From Didymodactylos carnosus (lineage: Eukaryota; Rotifera; Eurotatoria; Philodinida; Philodinidae): DNA of 64,000 nt. A program made the position numbers and the translations under genes. The notes beneath the pieces were generated by a model. The model had not been told where the DNA came from. It worked only from the letters and a program-made list of their open reading frames with translations, and made no database searches. Each line of letters begins with the position of its first letter. The stretch's first letter is position 1. Of the stretch, positions 25,438 through 38,650 are shown in pieces. The DNA lies in assembly GCA_905250885.1 (NCBI GenBank), contig CAJNOQ010000058.1, forward strand, positions 1-64,000, written 5' to 3'.

Positions 25438-26531
25438 ATTCTGAATTGAGCAGAATCCAAATGTCCCAAAACTTTTCAAAAGTAAAAAATTTTCGGACGA
25501 CGATTTTTAATTTTGAAACCTATGTGCAGAGTGACAGAAAAAAGATCTCAGGTCGTTCTTGGCATGTTTAGATATCGTCTATCAGTTGGGGCAAGATTCA
25601 TTTCATCCCCACCCATTCGATATGGTAAAAATCTTTAGTTAGTAATTAGCAGCCAAAAATGAACAAAATAGTAGTTTCAACGTTTTGATTATTTTTAGGA
25701 AATAGAAGTGACATGAGACATTTCATATTATCAGACAAATCGAATACATAAATCTCATATATGGATCTCTTCAAAATGGCGCAAGAATCAGCCTGATTGG
25801 TTTATTTTTGAGTGAGCACTGTTCGTTTTACAAACAGCTTCAAAATGCATGTTGAAAAAGCTGAAAAAATAGTCACATGTTGAGAGATCGATGGCTATTT
25901 GCAGCTAAAAGGAGATAGCATTAAAAAAAAGGAAAAAACAGACAAATTGTGATTCGTCATATCGCAAGACAGGAAATGGTCAAATGTTTGGACCAATTGA
26001 AATTTTATAGATATTGTTGTCTAAAAACGTTCGACTCTCTGAAAAGTATGGTTTTATGGAATAGCCTAACAAAATCAAGTATAACACATCCTTCTCTGAC
26101 CTACAAGATCAAACAACCGATATTTGCTGTTTTATGTCGCCCTTCACTCAGTATTCTTTGTACTTATTTGCTTGACGGCTAGTATTTTTAAAAACAGATC
26201 CTACCTGCCAGTCGGTGCCTAGTTTTGTTGGCTAGCGAGCAACAAATCTAACCGAATAAATAAATAAATAACGAAAAGAAACATTTTTGGCATACGAAAC
26301 TGAATCATTTTACAAGGAAAAGTAAAATGGTGATCAAAAACAATTATTCATTACATCATCGTTAACTTTTGTTAGCTTGTTATTGCCATTATTGCACTAT
26401 ACTGACGTCTCTTTTATATGTATGTATAAAAGCGAAATTTTATTTTTAGATTTACAAAATATATAATAAAATATAACGTTAAAACTCATCTCTATTTCTT
26501 ATAAGTGTTAATTTACTATTTGTTTTAAATC

Positions 26532-29219
26532 ATGACTCAAGAAACAAGTGGTCAACCACATTTAGCAAAACAATCTCTGGAGGATCTGGTTTGTAATCAA
26601 AACTACGTAGCCTATCGACTGCTTGAAATTTAATTATATTTCTATGCTCTTTCTAGGATCCAACTAAACTCACACCATTGACACCAGAAGTGATCAGTCG
26701 ACAAGCAACAATTAATATAGGTAAAAACAAGTTTAAGTGTATTTCAAATGTTTGTATTACTATTATCGTATTTCTCATAGTTCGTGCGGTTATTATAAAA
26801 AGCCATTCTGTCTAATCTTTTCTCTTCTTTTCAGGCACAATTGGACATGTGGCTCATGGAAAATCAACGGTTGTTAAGTCTTTATCCGGTGTATTGACTG
26901 TTCGTTTTAAAAATGAAAAAGAACGAAACATTACAATCAAATTAGGTTATGCTAACGCTAAAGTAAGTGAGTCACATTCTGAACTGAGGTGAGAAATTAC
27001 ACGTGACTTGTAAGTCATAGATTAATTCCAAAATATAGATATATAGCTAGCACAGTTTCTGTCATTGTTGTTTGTTGCTAATAAATACTGTTGTTTATTT
27101 CTCGTCTTTTTAGATATTTGAGTGTGATAATGAAAAATGTCCTCGTCCTGAACGCTTTCGTTCAGCTGGTAGTCTTAAAGAAGATTCATTTCCATGTGAT
27201 AGACCGGATTGTGGAGGAAATTTCAGATTAATCAGGTTGAAGTGCTTTGTTGATGAGTATTAGCAGCTTTTTTTAAATTTCTTTATTACTTTTTTTAGAC
27301 ATGTATCATTTGTTGATTGTCCTGGTCACGATATTCTTATGGCAACTATGTTGAACGGTGCCGCCGTTATGGATGCAGCACTTCTATTAATTGGTGTGTA
27401 AAAAAAACAAGCATTATTAATCTAGTTGATAAAAACAGTTATCGGAGGCGACTAATTAACTTCTCTTTTTAGCTGCAAATGAGACATGTCCTCAACCACA
27501 AACATCCGAACATTTAGCTGCCATTGGAATTATGAAATTAAATTCCATCTTAGTTTTACAGAATAAAATTGATCTAGTAAAAGAAATACAAGCAAAAGAA
27601 CAATATGGACAAATTATTGATTTTGTGAAAGGTAAAGTCAGAGTAGAAAGTAAAAAACTGTTAATTGTTTCCATCTATGATTCTAGGCACGAATGCTGAA
27701 GGAGCTCCTGTGATACCGATAAGTGCACAATTAAAGTATAATATTGAAGTTATATGTGAATATATAGCAAAAAAAATTCCAATACCAATCAGAGATTTTA
27801 CATCGAAACCAAGATTAATTGGTAAGTAGAAACAATATGAGAAGAGATTCTTGTCAATATCTTCAACAGGGTGAATTTTGGTAATTTGAAACTATTAACA
27901 ATTCCATTGACTTTTTTTAGTTATTCGATCATTTGACGTTAACAAACCTGGAGCAGAAATTAATGATTTGAAAGGTGGTGTAGCCGGTGGAAGTATACTC
28001 AAAGGAGTTTTAAAAGTAAGTAAAAAGAATTAATGAGAAGATTACTGAAAGATGGATACTTTTTTCGTTCAAAAATATTGTTACATTTATGATTAATCTC
28101 TTTTGTATTCAGATTGGTCAAGAGATTGAAGTACGACCTGGCATCGTTTCAAAAGATGCTGAAGGTCATTTACAATGTCGACCATTATTATCAAAAATTG
28201 TTTCGTTATATGCTGAGCAAAATGTACTCGAATACGCTGTACCTGGTGGTTTAATTGGTAAGAATAAAATAATTATTTAAAAGATATTTATTTTTTCTTT
28301 ATGTTTAAGTAAAACGAAGTAGTAGGCATTCCCATGGTCAATTAGGATTAGGTTCTAGGGTTATGATATCTATCTTCCGAAAATAAAATTGTCTTTCGTG
28401 CGTTCTATTTCTGTCAAGTTTTTTTCTGTATTTTTCCAGCATGCAACATTAGAATCGTTAGACATAGGTATTCTGAGTAGCACAGTCTCCTTAAAATTTA
28501 TTAACTGAGCTACTCGATGGATGTAGCGACGTATCTTTTCTTTTTTTTCTTTTTGAGATTCTGCACAAATGTTATTATGTAACTCCAGGCGTCTCCCTTT
28601 TCGTCTACGGTTGTTCTCTTTCTACTTTCTCTACCAAATAAAGTTTATATCAAAGTGTTGAAAAACGTAGAACTGATGTTTTTAGGTGTTGGCACAAAAA
28701 TTGATCCAACATTATGTCGTGCTGATCGTCTCGTTGGTCAAGTACTCGGAGGTGTTAATGCATTGCCAGAAATATTTACAGAAATTCAAATTAATTATTT
28801 TCTACTAAGACGTTTGGTCGGAGTTAGAACAGAAGGCGATAAAAAGGGAGCAAAAGTAAGTAGCTATTTATATCTTTTCAACTTTGATTCAGTTATGCGC
28901 GTGTATCTATTACAGGTCTCAAAATTGGCCAAAAACGAGATGTTAATGGTTAACATTGGTTCCTTATCGACAGGTGGTCGTGTTTTAGCTATAAAAGAAG
29001 ATTTAGCTAAAATACAATTAACAAATCCTGTTTGTACAGAAATTGCAGAGAAAATTGCGCTCAGCAGAAGAGTGGAAAAGAATTTTCGGTTAGTAAACAT
29101 ATTCTATTGTACATCAGTGTATTATCGTTCATGCATTTCATTTCTATTTTAGTTTGATAGGTTGGGGTGAAATTCGCAGAGGAAGTGTTATTAAACCTAT
29201 TTCAGATTCAAGGTCGTGA
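26532..29219 (+). CDS. EIF2S3: Translation initiation factor eIF2, gamma subunit
   Basis: Twelve exons (26532-26588, 26657-26720, 26835-26962, 27114-27235, 27299-27393, 27473-27631, 27687-27821, 27921-28015, 28113-28257, 28686-28855, 28916-29088, 29153-29219) join in phase to 469 residues, near the usual 472. This GTPase core of eIF2 delivers Met-tRNAi to the small ribosomal subunit. The GTP motifs are intact: GHVAHGKST (P-loop), DCPGHD (G3) and NKIDL (G4). A zinc-ribbon insert has cysteines in [11 protein letters not shown] and PCDRPDCGG. The end reads [14 protein letters not shown]. The sequence is very close to animal orthologues, which anchors this contig in a eukaryotic, animal-like genome. 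The small introns (about 55-150 bases) are typical of the window; intron 9 is longer (428 bases). Confidence 0.97.
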
Positions 29220-30489
29220 CTTTTTTAGTTTATCCCATTCAAACAACAGTTAAACAATCAATAAAAAGTACAACAACGGGCGCAAAAATTTCCGACATAT
29301 TAAACTCAACAGCAGCAGCACGTATCTCGTTATTTTTTATTTAGGCAATGTTTTCACTCTTATTTGTTAAGTTTTCTCTTTTCTCATTCGTTCTAGAATC
29401 ATAACACCTAAAGTATGCGCTCGTCTATTGTTTCTTTTTTTTTGACAGTGAAAGATTGATTTGTGCGTCTATTTGAAATAAATTTTCATAAAAGGCAGAG
29501 AAATGTGCTGCGTATTGTTTTTTCAATAATCCGGGAAGGTTTTTTATTGCTCATTCATAGTGATGATATGAAATAATTATACGCAGACTGTTTGTACTAT
29601 TTCAATGCTCAAGACTCTATTCGTGTGTATATGAGACACTGGTAGGCTAGATGTAATCACAACTCAATGTCAGGGATCATACCAGTCCGATCGAGAAACT
29701 CTAAAAGCTTGTTCGATCAAAACCAATTGCCGGTTTGGACTCTCCATAGGCGATTATCCTGACCAGCAATTTAGAACCTTTCGTAAAATTCTAGGAGGAG
29801 ATCAACGGCAAAACGCTACGAAAAAAATTCGGTCCAGAGCAACCCAAAATTTCTTGCATAGAACAAGATAACAGACTATGACAAAGTCAAATCTACAATC
29901 GGTTTTAGCCGCTTTTAAACGAGCTTTTAAAAGTTTTGGATCGGATTGATATACGACATGAAGGAAAATTTTAATAGTTCAGCGTCATCTACATCCTTAG
30001 TCTAACAGCCGTCTAATTGTTCGAGGATCAATCAAATAACTATCGAAATTTTCTCGATTAAGTAGGAAATATGTTAAGTATCAGTGTATTTAATATGTGG
30101 GACACCGAAGAGATTGTGGAATACTCTAATGGTGATTATCAACCAATTAAAAATACCGAAGGAGAAATGCGGAGAAGAAATAATATAAACATCTAACACT
30201 GACTGCAATGATGCATCTGCTACGGCTGATTGAAAAGTAGTTTGTTTTTTACTAACGATGTGCGTGAATGATTTGAGCGAACACTCGATTAGTAAAGAGT
30301 ATCAGTAGTGTATACCATAGCTTTTTTTACAGGTTTAAGATTACAGTAACTTTTGTTACATACTTAAACGTTTCTCTTAAGTTGTAAATTTAGAGTTGAT
30401 GCATCAGATCTTCTGCTGTCTAAATTATCATTTCTAATATTATTGTACCAATAGTTTGTTTTGGCTTTTAGATTTTTGCTTAAACAAAT
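29220..30489. other. Intergenic with degenerate family C palindrome
   Basis: No gene seen. A worn inverted repeat at about 29,672-29,951 (AAAAGCTTGTTCGATCAAAAC on the left, TTTTAAAAGTTTTGGATCGG on the right) is related to the sharper element at 46,484-46,799. Confidence 0.5.
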
Positions 30490-33400
30490 ATGTATTTGCA
30501 CGTATCGTTGGTTCTGTTTTATATTTGTATCTCAATTGCTGGAACCACCAGTTTGAGACTCAGACAGACATTGTCAACCGTTGATGAAGAATTAATTTTA
30601 TTTTCTTATGAAAAATTAAATGAAGTCTACCGCCAGCAGTTAACACCAACACACATTTTAAATATAAAAAAAGCAGTGAGTACATGCACTTCTAAGTCAG
30701 GAAGAGGTTGTGTTTGTCGAGAAACTAAATAAACGTATTCACATAAAGTGAGAGATCAACAAAAGTCTTCGATCTATAACGCGATGAGCCCTGCTAAACT
30801 ATAAACACATATACAACACAAGAAGCAGATAAAAAAGATGTTAACTGAGAAAAAAAAAGACAAATTATATAGAAATAAATAAATAAGAAAGCTAGAAAGT
30901 ATAAAGTTGACTTTTAACATTAAGAAAATAAGAATTTAGAGAGAAGACAATAAGGACAAACAACAGATGACCGATTCAGCAAGATTATCCTAGTCAGTGA
31001 CTATGGACCAAAAGAAAGAAGAATGTACCGTTTGAGGAGAGAAATCGTTCACACGAGAATGAATACGAACATACTTGGAATGATGATAGCGTAGAGAAGA
31101 AGAGTGAACGCATTGACCCATATAATAAAAGAAGAAACAGGAACACGATAGTCAGATTTACAAGAAATAACATGAGCAGCGAGTTTGTTTCTAGAATCAA
31201 GAACAGTAAGAGAAAGCGAACTATCATCAATAGCTAAACTTTGAAAGAATAGAAGAAAGATAAATTGGACGGTATTGGACGATAAACTGAACTAATCCAA
31301 AGACACGATGTAATACCTCTGCGATCAACAAGAGTTATATCTCTGGCACGTTCATTCCACCGCACAGCGTGCGAAACAAGAACACCAAGACAATAAACAG
31401 AAGAAAGAACAGAAAGAGAGAATTCTTTGACATGTCTACTATGAAAGTGAAAAACAATATCAGAATTAGTGGATGAGGAAATGGTTGTTTGTTCACTTTT
31501 CATCGATGTTACTATCCTTTTGTCCTATTAACGGCATTTCTTCGTTTTGTTGTGGTGTAAAACTGTAGCGTGCTTCCCTGGGAATAGATGCTGACGTCTT
31601 TTGTTGATAACAATGAGTTAATGATATATAAGATCCACTGAGTTTTTTATCATTGGATGCACTATATGGCTGATATATCTTTTAACTAAATATTTATCAG
31701 ACAATAGAAAAAGTTGGAAGTTTTAAGCGGAGTGTGTAACAGATACTCAGTTTGAACGATTTAAACTGATGAGCAGAATTCCATTGATCAGACAATATGT
31801 TGTAATTGTATTAGTTAGCCTATTCAGTGTAGAGACGATGTTAGGCACAGATTAGCAAGTTGTCATATATCGGTTTTCCTACGTCTTGAGATTTCGGCTA
31901 AAATGACTTTAAAAAGTGGGTCATGTCATATGCAGTAGACATGTTATAGCATATCATTGTCTCATCTTGCTTCAAAGACTTTTCAATTGATTTTGGAAAT
32001 GATCTACATCGTAAATCTCAGATTTCATCTAAGCTATCTACGATTTTGTTTTCACAAACATGTCAACTCTTTTTCTAATCATTGATTATTATATAATTTG
32101 GTTGTTCTATTTGTTTAGGTTGATAAAGAAAATTCGCGTCAGCTTTATACTGTTCATTTTGAGGCAAAACCAACGGACTGTGAGAAAGAGTGCCCAGTAA
32201 GTTTTTACTCACACAATTCAAAATAAGTATTTTACACGTTACATATGTTTAGTCTTATGAATGTCCTGTATTAGTATATAATGATCCAATTGGTCATATT
32301 CGTGCATTAATTCGAAATATTGTTTGTATATCGTTAGTACATGATACAAGTCTAAAAACACTCATCGGGAATGATGAAAGAAATATCAACAAAGTACCAT
32401 TTCCGCTCAAAGTAAAAAATCTAGAAACATTTGAGACAGAACTTATGGTAATTTTCATTAAATACAGGCTGATTCTACAAAAACAGTTGATGTTGAAAAT
32501 ACTGATTTTAATGAAGAAATGAAATATGATTCTTATGATGAACATTTGTATATAATATTTAGACGTTTACATGGGAAACCACACAGAAACTATAATGGTA
32601 AATCACACTATGGATGAAGACTATTTCTCAGGTTCATTCACTATTGCATCCCCACATCGACTAGGTTAGAAACGAATTACCTGTCACTTATAAGATTAAA
32701 CGTCTGTCTTATTAGAAAGCATTTTATGGATAAAAATTGATAGGTTTTTTTATACTAATTAAAAATTTATTTTTTAGAAGGTGGAGAACGTTATAAAATA
32801 TTTCAATCTAATCTAAATCGTATTCAAACATATAACGAACAAGATGATGGCACAGCTATTTATGGTGTTACACATTTAAGCGATCTAAGCGGTATACGCT
32901 TCTACTCCTGTACTTTAACTTTATACTCATGAAAGAATATTTTCTTTTATCTTTTCTAGAGGAAGAATTTACACAGTATTATTTAAATGAACGTCTCTCT
33001 TCCGTGTCAACATCCTCCCATACATCTTCATCTATTTATAACGTTCAGCATAAGTATAGTGACAATCCTCCTGAATCATTTGATTGGAGAGATTTAGGCG
33101 CTGTGACTGATGTTAAAAATCAGGTAATAACTAAAAGGTTTTTTTCAGTGCATCTATAGTGCTGATTTTCCTTTCTTATTTAGGGTTCATGTGGTTCATG
33201 CTGGGCATTTAGTGTCACAGGAAATATAGAAGGAGTATGGAAGGTGAAGAAAGGAGAATTAATATCATTATCAGAACAAGGTAATGTATTAAACCACTTT
33301 TAGCATTTCGAACATCTATTGAGCTGAAAAAAAAGGCTTTTAACTTTTGGGAGTAATTTTATTTTTAGTAAGAGTAAATTTTTTAAAATGAACGGAGTAA

Positions 33401-34631
33401 TTATTTCAAACAAGGTGGGAGAACTCCCCCACCTTCCCTCACTTAATCGAAAACGCTGAGTTTCTCAATACATACATAAATGGATTTTCCATGTTAGTGT
33501 GCACATGCTTTCTCTTGCTTTTATTAGAATTAGTCGATTGCGATAAAGTAGATGAAGGTTGTAATGGTGGTTATATGACAACGGCTTATAATGCTATAAT
33601 GAATTTGTCTGGAATTGAAAGTGAAGCAGATTATAAATATTTGGGTCGTGAACAACAGTGCCAATTCAATAAAACACAAGTGCACGTTTACATCAATGGA
33701 TCAATCAACATTACTCAAGATGAAAATGGTAAACTTACTTCTATCATTTAATTCATGCTCATTTTTACTTTTCTATTATTAGAAATGGCTAAATGGCTTG
33801 CTGCTAATGCTCCGATATCAATTGGTATCAATGCGAATATGATGCAGGTGTGTGCGGAAGGAATATGAATCTTTTAAAATATTTGTCTTATAAAATCTTA
33901 TTTAATTCTTTTAAGTTTTATTTCCGTGGAATTGCACATCCAAGAAAATTTTTATGTAATCCGAAGGGGATTAATCATGGTGTTTTACTTGTTGGTTATG
34001 GAAATGAAACAAAAGGTGAGAAAAAGAACAGCTTGCGCTTTCTTTACGTTGTTTTTACGACTATAATTAGCTTTCATCAAAAATGATAACGATAGAACAA
34101 AATACTCTCTTAACGGATGAAGAGGGTCCTTAAAAAATTCTTTATTACTGTGTGTTACAAATTAGCCATGAAACCAAGTCATGCTCATTCTTTCCAATTC
34201 TCTTTTTTTCTCCTCACTCTATTCTCTGTCTACTATATTTACAGTACTGTATAGTGTGTCTAACATTACTTTTATCTTCGGTTTTTATTGTTGAATCATC
34301 TTAGCTCAGCTAATGTTTCTCGCATTTATGCCCACGATATCGTTTAGAAGATGTACCTAAACAGTCAATGAAAATATATCACAAACGTGTGGTGCATTTT
34401 TCTGGTTCATTTGTAACATATTCTCTTTTTTCTTAGGATCAAAAACTACACCATATTGGATTGTGAAAAACTCGTGGGGTGGTCACTGGGGCGAGAAGGT
34501 ATTTTTGTTTGTTGAAACTTTTTACTGATTAATATTCATATCGATTTGTTTTATAGGGCTATTATCGTGTTTATCGTGGAGATGGAACATGTGGAATTAA
34601 TACGATGTGTTCATCAGCTTTAATCGATTAA
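30490..34631 (+). CDS. CTSF: Cathepsin F-like papain-family cysteine protease
   Basis: A secreted or lysosomal protease precursor. Exon 1 (30490-30675) gives a signal peptide and the start of a cystatin-like domain. After a 1.4-kb intron come 32119-32196, 32253-32411, an uncertain stretch from 32468 to 32664, then 32778-32891 (pro-domain, ERYKIF, an ERFNIN-type I29 inhibitor). Next come 32960-33123, 33184-33280 (catalytic Cys in GSCGSCWAF), 33528-33728 (GCNGGYM), 33783-33847, 33916-34015 (catalytic His in [10 protein letters not shown]), 34437-34498 (Asn in KNSWGGHWG) and 34557-34631. The order cystatin-I29-protease is the cathepsin F layout. The catalytic triad is intact. Around 32,500-32,600 I could not find a splice that keeps the frame; this may be a missed exon or a local defect. 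The start follows a TTTTAG acceptor by 18 bases. Confidence 0.85.
30990..31505 (-). other. Antisense open frames inside cathepsin F intron 1
   Basis: Minus-strand frames at 31,503-31,234 and 31,230-30,994 lie almost end to end. Their codon make-up looks more like coding DNA than the surroundings (for example [15 protein letters not shown]). No family is recognised, and there is no ATG-plus-splice model. It could be a decayed inserted coding sequence or chance. Confidence 0.2.
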
Positions 34632-37351
34632 CTGAGCTGACCTCCTTATTTCAGTCTAACTGAACATTCCATATTGTAACATACATATTTATTATATATT
34701 TTATTATTTAGCCTGTTTTTTAAAAATGTCTTTTTTTTAATTTTCGTAATACTTGTGGTCAATTAAGTTTTGCTGTGATTTGTTTTTGAATATGTGAATC
34801 TATCCGTCGTTGAATCTTGTCAATTGTATATAGGTATCCGCATTGTACATACAAATCTCGCTTTTAGATATTTTTTTGTATTCTCATTAATGATAGATAA
34901 ACTAAGATTTGAATATAGTAATGCGAAAAGATAAAAAAAACTAGGTTTTTGTTAAATATATTTGACTGGAAGACTCACAGAATTTAAATGAAAAACTGCT
35001 GGAGGCTGTTCACACATACACTTGGATTTCAAGTGTTTTTTGACCTTTTCACCAGTAAAGGCAAAGAAAACAATGAATAGAATAGTAATCTCATATTATG
35101 TTCAATACGAATATCTTTACTCCTTCACCTGATTGATGGGCGCTGACGGATGTTTTTCAACGTTACAATCTAGGGTAAAAAACCTTATCGGAGCTAAAAT
35201 TGTGAAACTCCTATATCTTTCATTTAATAGTTTAACTACCTCAAAAAATAAATTAACTTTTATTTTTCGATGTAATGATTCAACTCTGATTTATTTTGTA
35301 ATCTTGATTATTCGATTTTAATAACATATTCGTTTAGTTATGATTTAGAATGAATACTAGATCCACTAGGAGGGGGGAGGGAGTTAAAAAACCACCGAAA
35401 ATCACAGGATTTCGATTAAGGCATTCAAAATTGCAGCAAAATTTTTTTTTGCGATATTTTTACATGGGTGAGAGAGAGCTCGTCGAGCTGAATCAGAATA
35501 TATGTGTGTTATCGTTCCGAAAAACATTTTTGAAGGTGACAATTTTAAAACTTGAAAAAGCGGCCTAATGTTAATAAACGAGCGTATATTTCTAACCCAA
35601 TGACTTTAGGAGCTTTGAAAGTATTTTTTTCTTGTTCTACGTGAAAAACTAAATCTAAAACTGTAGCATTAAGTCAAATATTATATGGCGCTGGGAAATT
35701 TTAGTTTTTGACCGATAGCAAAAATCCCTCATCGCTACCTGCTAAATGCACCAGCTATTTTTAAATTAGAGATGAAGCTAATATATTTATATCGTTAGGC
35801 TCGCCACATCGGCATGAAAACAGCTATGCATCGGTTTTGGAAAATATTGCTTCGTTATTGTGAAAATTAATTTTTCTGAGACAGATAGCATAAAGTAAGG
35901 AAATGCACTTGTATTTTGCAGGTTTTGCCATCAAACTTCCAGTTTTTGCAAATCCAATCTCATATTTGGAATCGGCATTGAAAACTGAATTGACTGATGT
36001 GTGTTTCAGGTTTTTGCGACAACTTTGATTTTTCAATAAAGGGGGGGGGGGGAGAATCGATCCCCACAATCCCCCTGGCTACGTCACTCCTTGTGCAGGA
36101 TGCGTCGCTGCAAAAACCTCAGACATCGGCAGAAAATCAAAGAGAATAAAACTTTCTGTTCGACTTCGGACTTAAATGGCAGAGGTTTACTCTAGTATCT
36201 TCAAGCGACGTGTCATATTTTCTAGTACATTATACTTATGAAAATGGCCTATATACGGCCAGAAGACTAATGTGTGAAGAATAATGCTTAATGATCGAAA
36301 GTACTTGATAATTGCGACAGAAAATTAAAGATCCATTGAAAGAGTATTTAGACCCTTTTCTTTCCATAGGATGTGCGACGACTCTGTCTCTCCTATTATT
36401 CGATCTTGCACTGTAACTTTGTAAAACTTATAACTGTACTTTTGTAAACTTTTCTTTATATTTTTTTCTAATCAGAAACAATCTTTTTTCAAGCTAACCG
36501 AACTTCGCTGTTTCTTATAAGATTTTTATACAAATATCTATCAGTAGGGTGAGCTCTCTATCCGATGATGTAAAACTGAGTGGAGCTGTGCTGGACTGCA
36601 GTAGTCTAAAATAAATTTAAGTCGTTGTACATCTTTTTTTTTCTCTATCTTTTGAATTAACCCCTAGCTGTTAAACGATAGCTGCACGACGCTATTCTTG
36701 CTTATATAACGTGCGTCAGGGCAGTGAACATGATAAGGCTTCATTATTAGGAATCACTTATTTACCGTCAGCGATGGACACGAGAAAAAAAAAGTAACTT
36801 TGATTTATCAGAAAAAACCTTAGGGAATTAAAATCTTTAGTGTTGAAAAACTTTTTTTCTGTCAAATTTTCCAATGCTCAGAACCTCTCATTCATGAACC
36901 AATTCTAGTGACTGTCCCGTTTTCCACCAATGAATATTTCTCTTTTTTCCTTCCCAATGTTGTGTAGTGAGTAGATAGATTTTCTTCTGACAGCTTCATG
37001 TCAGCTGAATACCATAGTCAGAAGTGTTGTTTTGCCTTTCTGTCTTCAATAATGAGTTATGTAGCGTTCTTTACTTTTTGTCATATTTATGATCACTAGT
37101 AATGTAATCTAGAAACGATTATGTTATTTCCTAGACGACATACAGTTTTCATTGTTCTTACGTTCGAAGATAAAACTTTCAATAAGAAAGTCGCTTAAAT
37201 AATTTAACGGAAAAGAAAAATACTTTTATTTTATTTTCGCGTGAGTTATTTATATCCAGACTTATAAGCTCTTCCAAACAGGATATCAAATCGAAAAATA
37301 TAGAGAGCCTAGTCACTAATACAATTTAAAGTGCAAATTTATTATTGAATT
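34632..37351. other. Intergenic region with MITE family A copy 3
   Basis: No gene supported. It contains family A element copy 3 at about 35,407-35,712, a run of 13 G at about 36,043, and a nearby GGCTACGTCACTCC motif of the kind seen at hAT-like ends. Confidence 0.4.
35407..35712. mobile_element. MITE family A, copy 3
   Basis: It starts with GGATTTCGATTAAGGCATTC, then AAAATTGCAGCAAAATTT and GCGATATTTTTACATGG. Further on it has GAGCTTTGAAAGTATTTTTTT and a CGTGAAAAACTAAATC segment shared with the copies at 1515 and 22,737. Non-coding. Confidence 0.65.
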
Positions 37352-38632
37352 ATGGACTCTAATGATTCTTCTTCTGCACCTCAGCAATGCAACATATGTA
37401 CAAAAGGGATGGCTGCTTCAAAGTGTTCCGGTTGTAATAGTATGTTTTGTAAAATTCATTTTTTTGAACATCGTCAACAGTTAAAATCTGAATTAGAATG
37501 TGTAATTTATGAGCACGATATGTTGAATCAACAATATTTTAAATCGTCATCACAGAATAATACCGAAAATGAGTTGAAACTGTTTAATATAATTAACGAA
37601 TGGGAAAATGATACCATGAGCAAGATACGATTAGCAGCTGAACAATTTCGACAACGTTTTCAACAAGTGATAGGTGAAAAAAAGGAAAAAGTGCGGAAAG
37701 AATTTCAAACAATAAACCATGAGCTGCGTACACGGCAGAATGTTAATGACTATGTTGAAAGTGATTTAAGTCGATGGAAAGATGAACTAACAGAACTTAA
37801 GGAAAAATTAGAGATGATACCAACATCGATTAAAATTAGTACGGAAATAAGTGATCGTCTAAATTGGTCATCGATGGTACAGATCAATGATACAAATACA
37901 AACAACACTGAGGGTGCTATACCTATAAATCGTGTGACTAAAGACCAAGAGCAGTGGTCCAATGTCGATCAGTACATCAATGATCTTTTACTTCCACCAG
38001 ATTCTGTACTCGATGGAGTCCTAGAAGCGAGTGCCGCTGCCGGTCTTCCACCACACAATGTCTCGCCAAATCAAGGAAAGTTTTTGCATCTATTAGCTAA
38101 AATCACTAAAGCTCGTAAGATTTTGGAGATCGGTACACTAGGTGCCTATAGCACCATCTGGCTTGCTCGAGCTCTCCCCTCCGATGGTCGATTAATCACT
38201 CTGGAAGCGAATCCAAAACATGCTACCGTGGCTCGACTAAACATCGAGCTCGCAGGATTGACCGATGTAATTGATTTACGCTTAGGATCTGCATTAGATA
38301 CACTACCACAACTCTCTACTGAAGGTAAGGGTCCTTTTGATTTGATTTTTATCGACGCCGATAAGCCAAACAATCCGCAGTACTTGGTTTGGGCATGTCA
38401 ACTATCTCATTCGGGTACGGTAATTATTGCAGATAACGTTGTGAGAAACGGCGCTGTGATTGATGCCACTAGCAATGATCCAAATGTGGAGGGAATTCGC
38501 CGTTTTATGGAATTACTCGCTGTTGAGTCAAATGTGAGTGTTACGGCACTTCAGACTGTAGGCAGCAAAGGATACGATGGCTTTGCCATTGCACTTGTAA
38601 CAGAAAACAATCCGATTATGAAAGAGTCCTAA
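37352..38632 (+). CDS. B-box/coiled-coil region fused to bacterial-type O-methyltransferase
   Basis: One intronless frame of 426 residues. Residues 13-40 form a B-box-like zinc site (Cys13, Cys16, Cys25, Cys28, Cys33, His36, His40). A coiled coil follows to about 185, a type I associate with many bdelloid proteins. From about 199 to 418 the protein is a complete class I SAM-dependent O-methyltransferase of the bacterial COG4122 family: QWSNVDQYINDLLLPPDSVL, NVSPNQGK, motif I ILEIGTLGAYS (257-267), LEANPKH, the metal-binding FIDADKPNNPQY, IIADNVVRNGAV and GSKGYDGFAIAL. Such enzymes methylate small catechol-like phenols. The catalytic half has visibly higher GC than the first half and the flanks. 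I infer a transferred bacterial gene joined in frame to a host region. The substrate is unknown. The start follows AT-rich DNA with no clear acceptor. Confidence 0.85.
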   Translation: MDSNDSSSAPQQCNICTKGMAASKCSGCNSMFCKIHFFEHRQQLKSELECVIYEHDMLNQQYFKSSSQNNTENELKLFNIINEWENDTMSKIRLAAEQFRQRFQQVIGEKKEKVRKEFQTINHELRTRQNVNDYVESDLSRWKDELTELKEKLEMIPTSIKISTEISDRLNWSSMVQINDTNTNNTEGAIPINRVTKDQEQWSNVDQYINDLLLPPDSVLDGVLEASAAAGLPPHNVSPNQGKFLHLLAKITKARKILEIGTLGAYSTIWLARALPSDGRLITLEANPKHATVARLNIELAGLTDVIDLRLGSALDTLPQLSTEGKGPFDLIFIDADKPNNPQYLVWACQLSHSGTVIIADNVVRNGAVIDATSNDPNVEGIRRFMELLAVESNVSVTALQTVGSKGYDGFAIALVTENNPIMKES

Positions 38633-38650
38633 ATCAGTAATAAAAAAAGT

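Larger units (their letters stand above)
21692..26531. other. Repeat-rich intergenic region
   Basis: Besides the four elements listed separately, no gene is supported. Small frames such as 23,529-23,735 and 25,949-26,182 carry no domain or splice support. A likely acceptor (TTTTTAG) at about 26,450 belongs to the leader of the next gene. Confidence 0.45.

Noticed and set aside
24337-25479. Overlapping frames of 70-96 residues on both strands
   Set aside because: They overlap repeat ends and internal palindromes; open frames on both strands follow from the symmetry.
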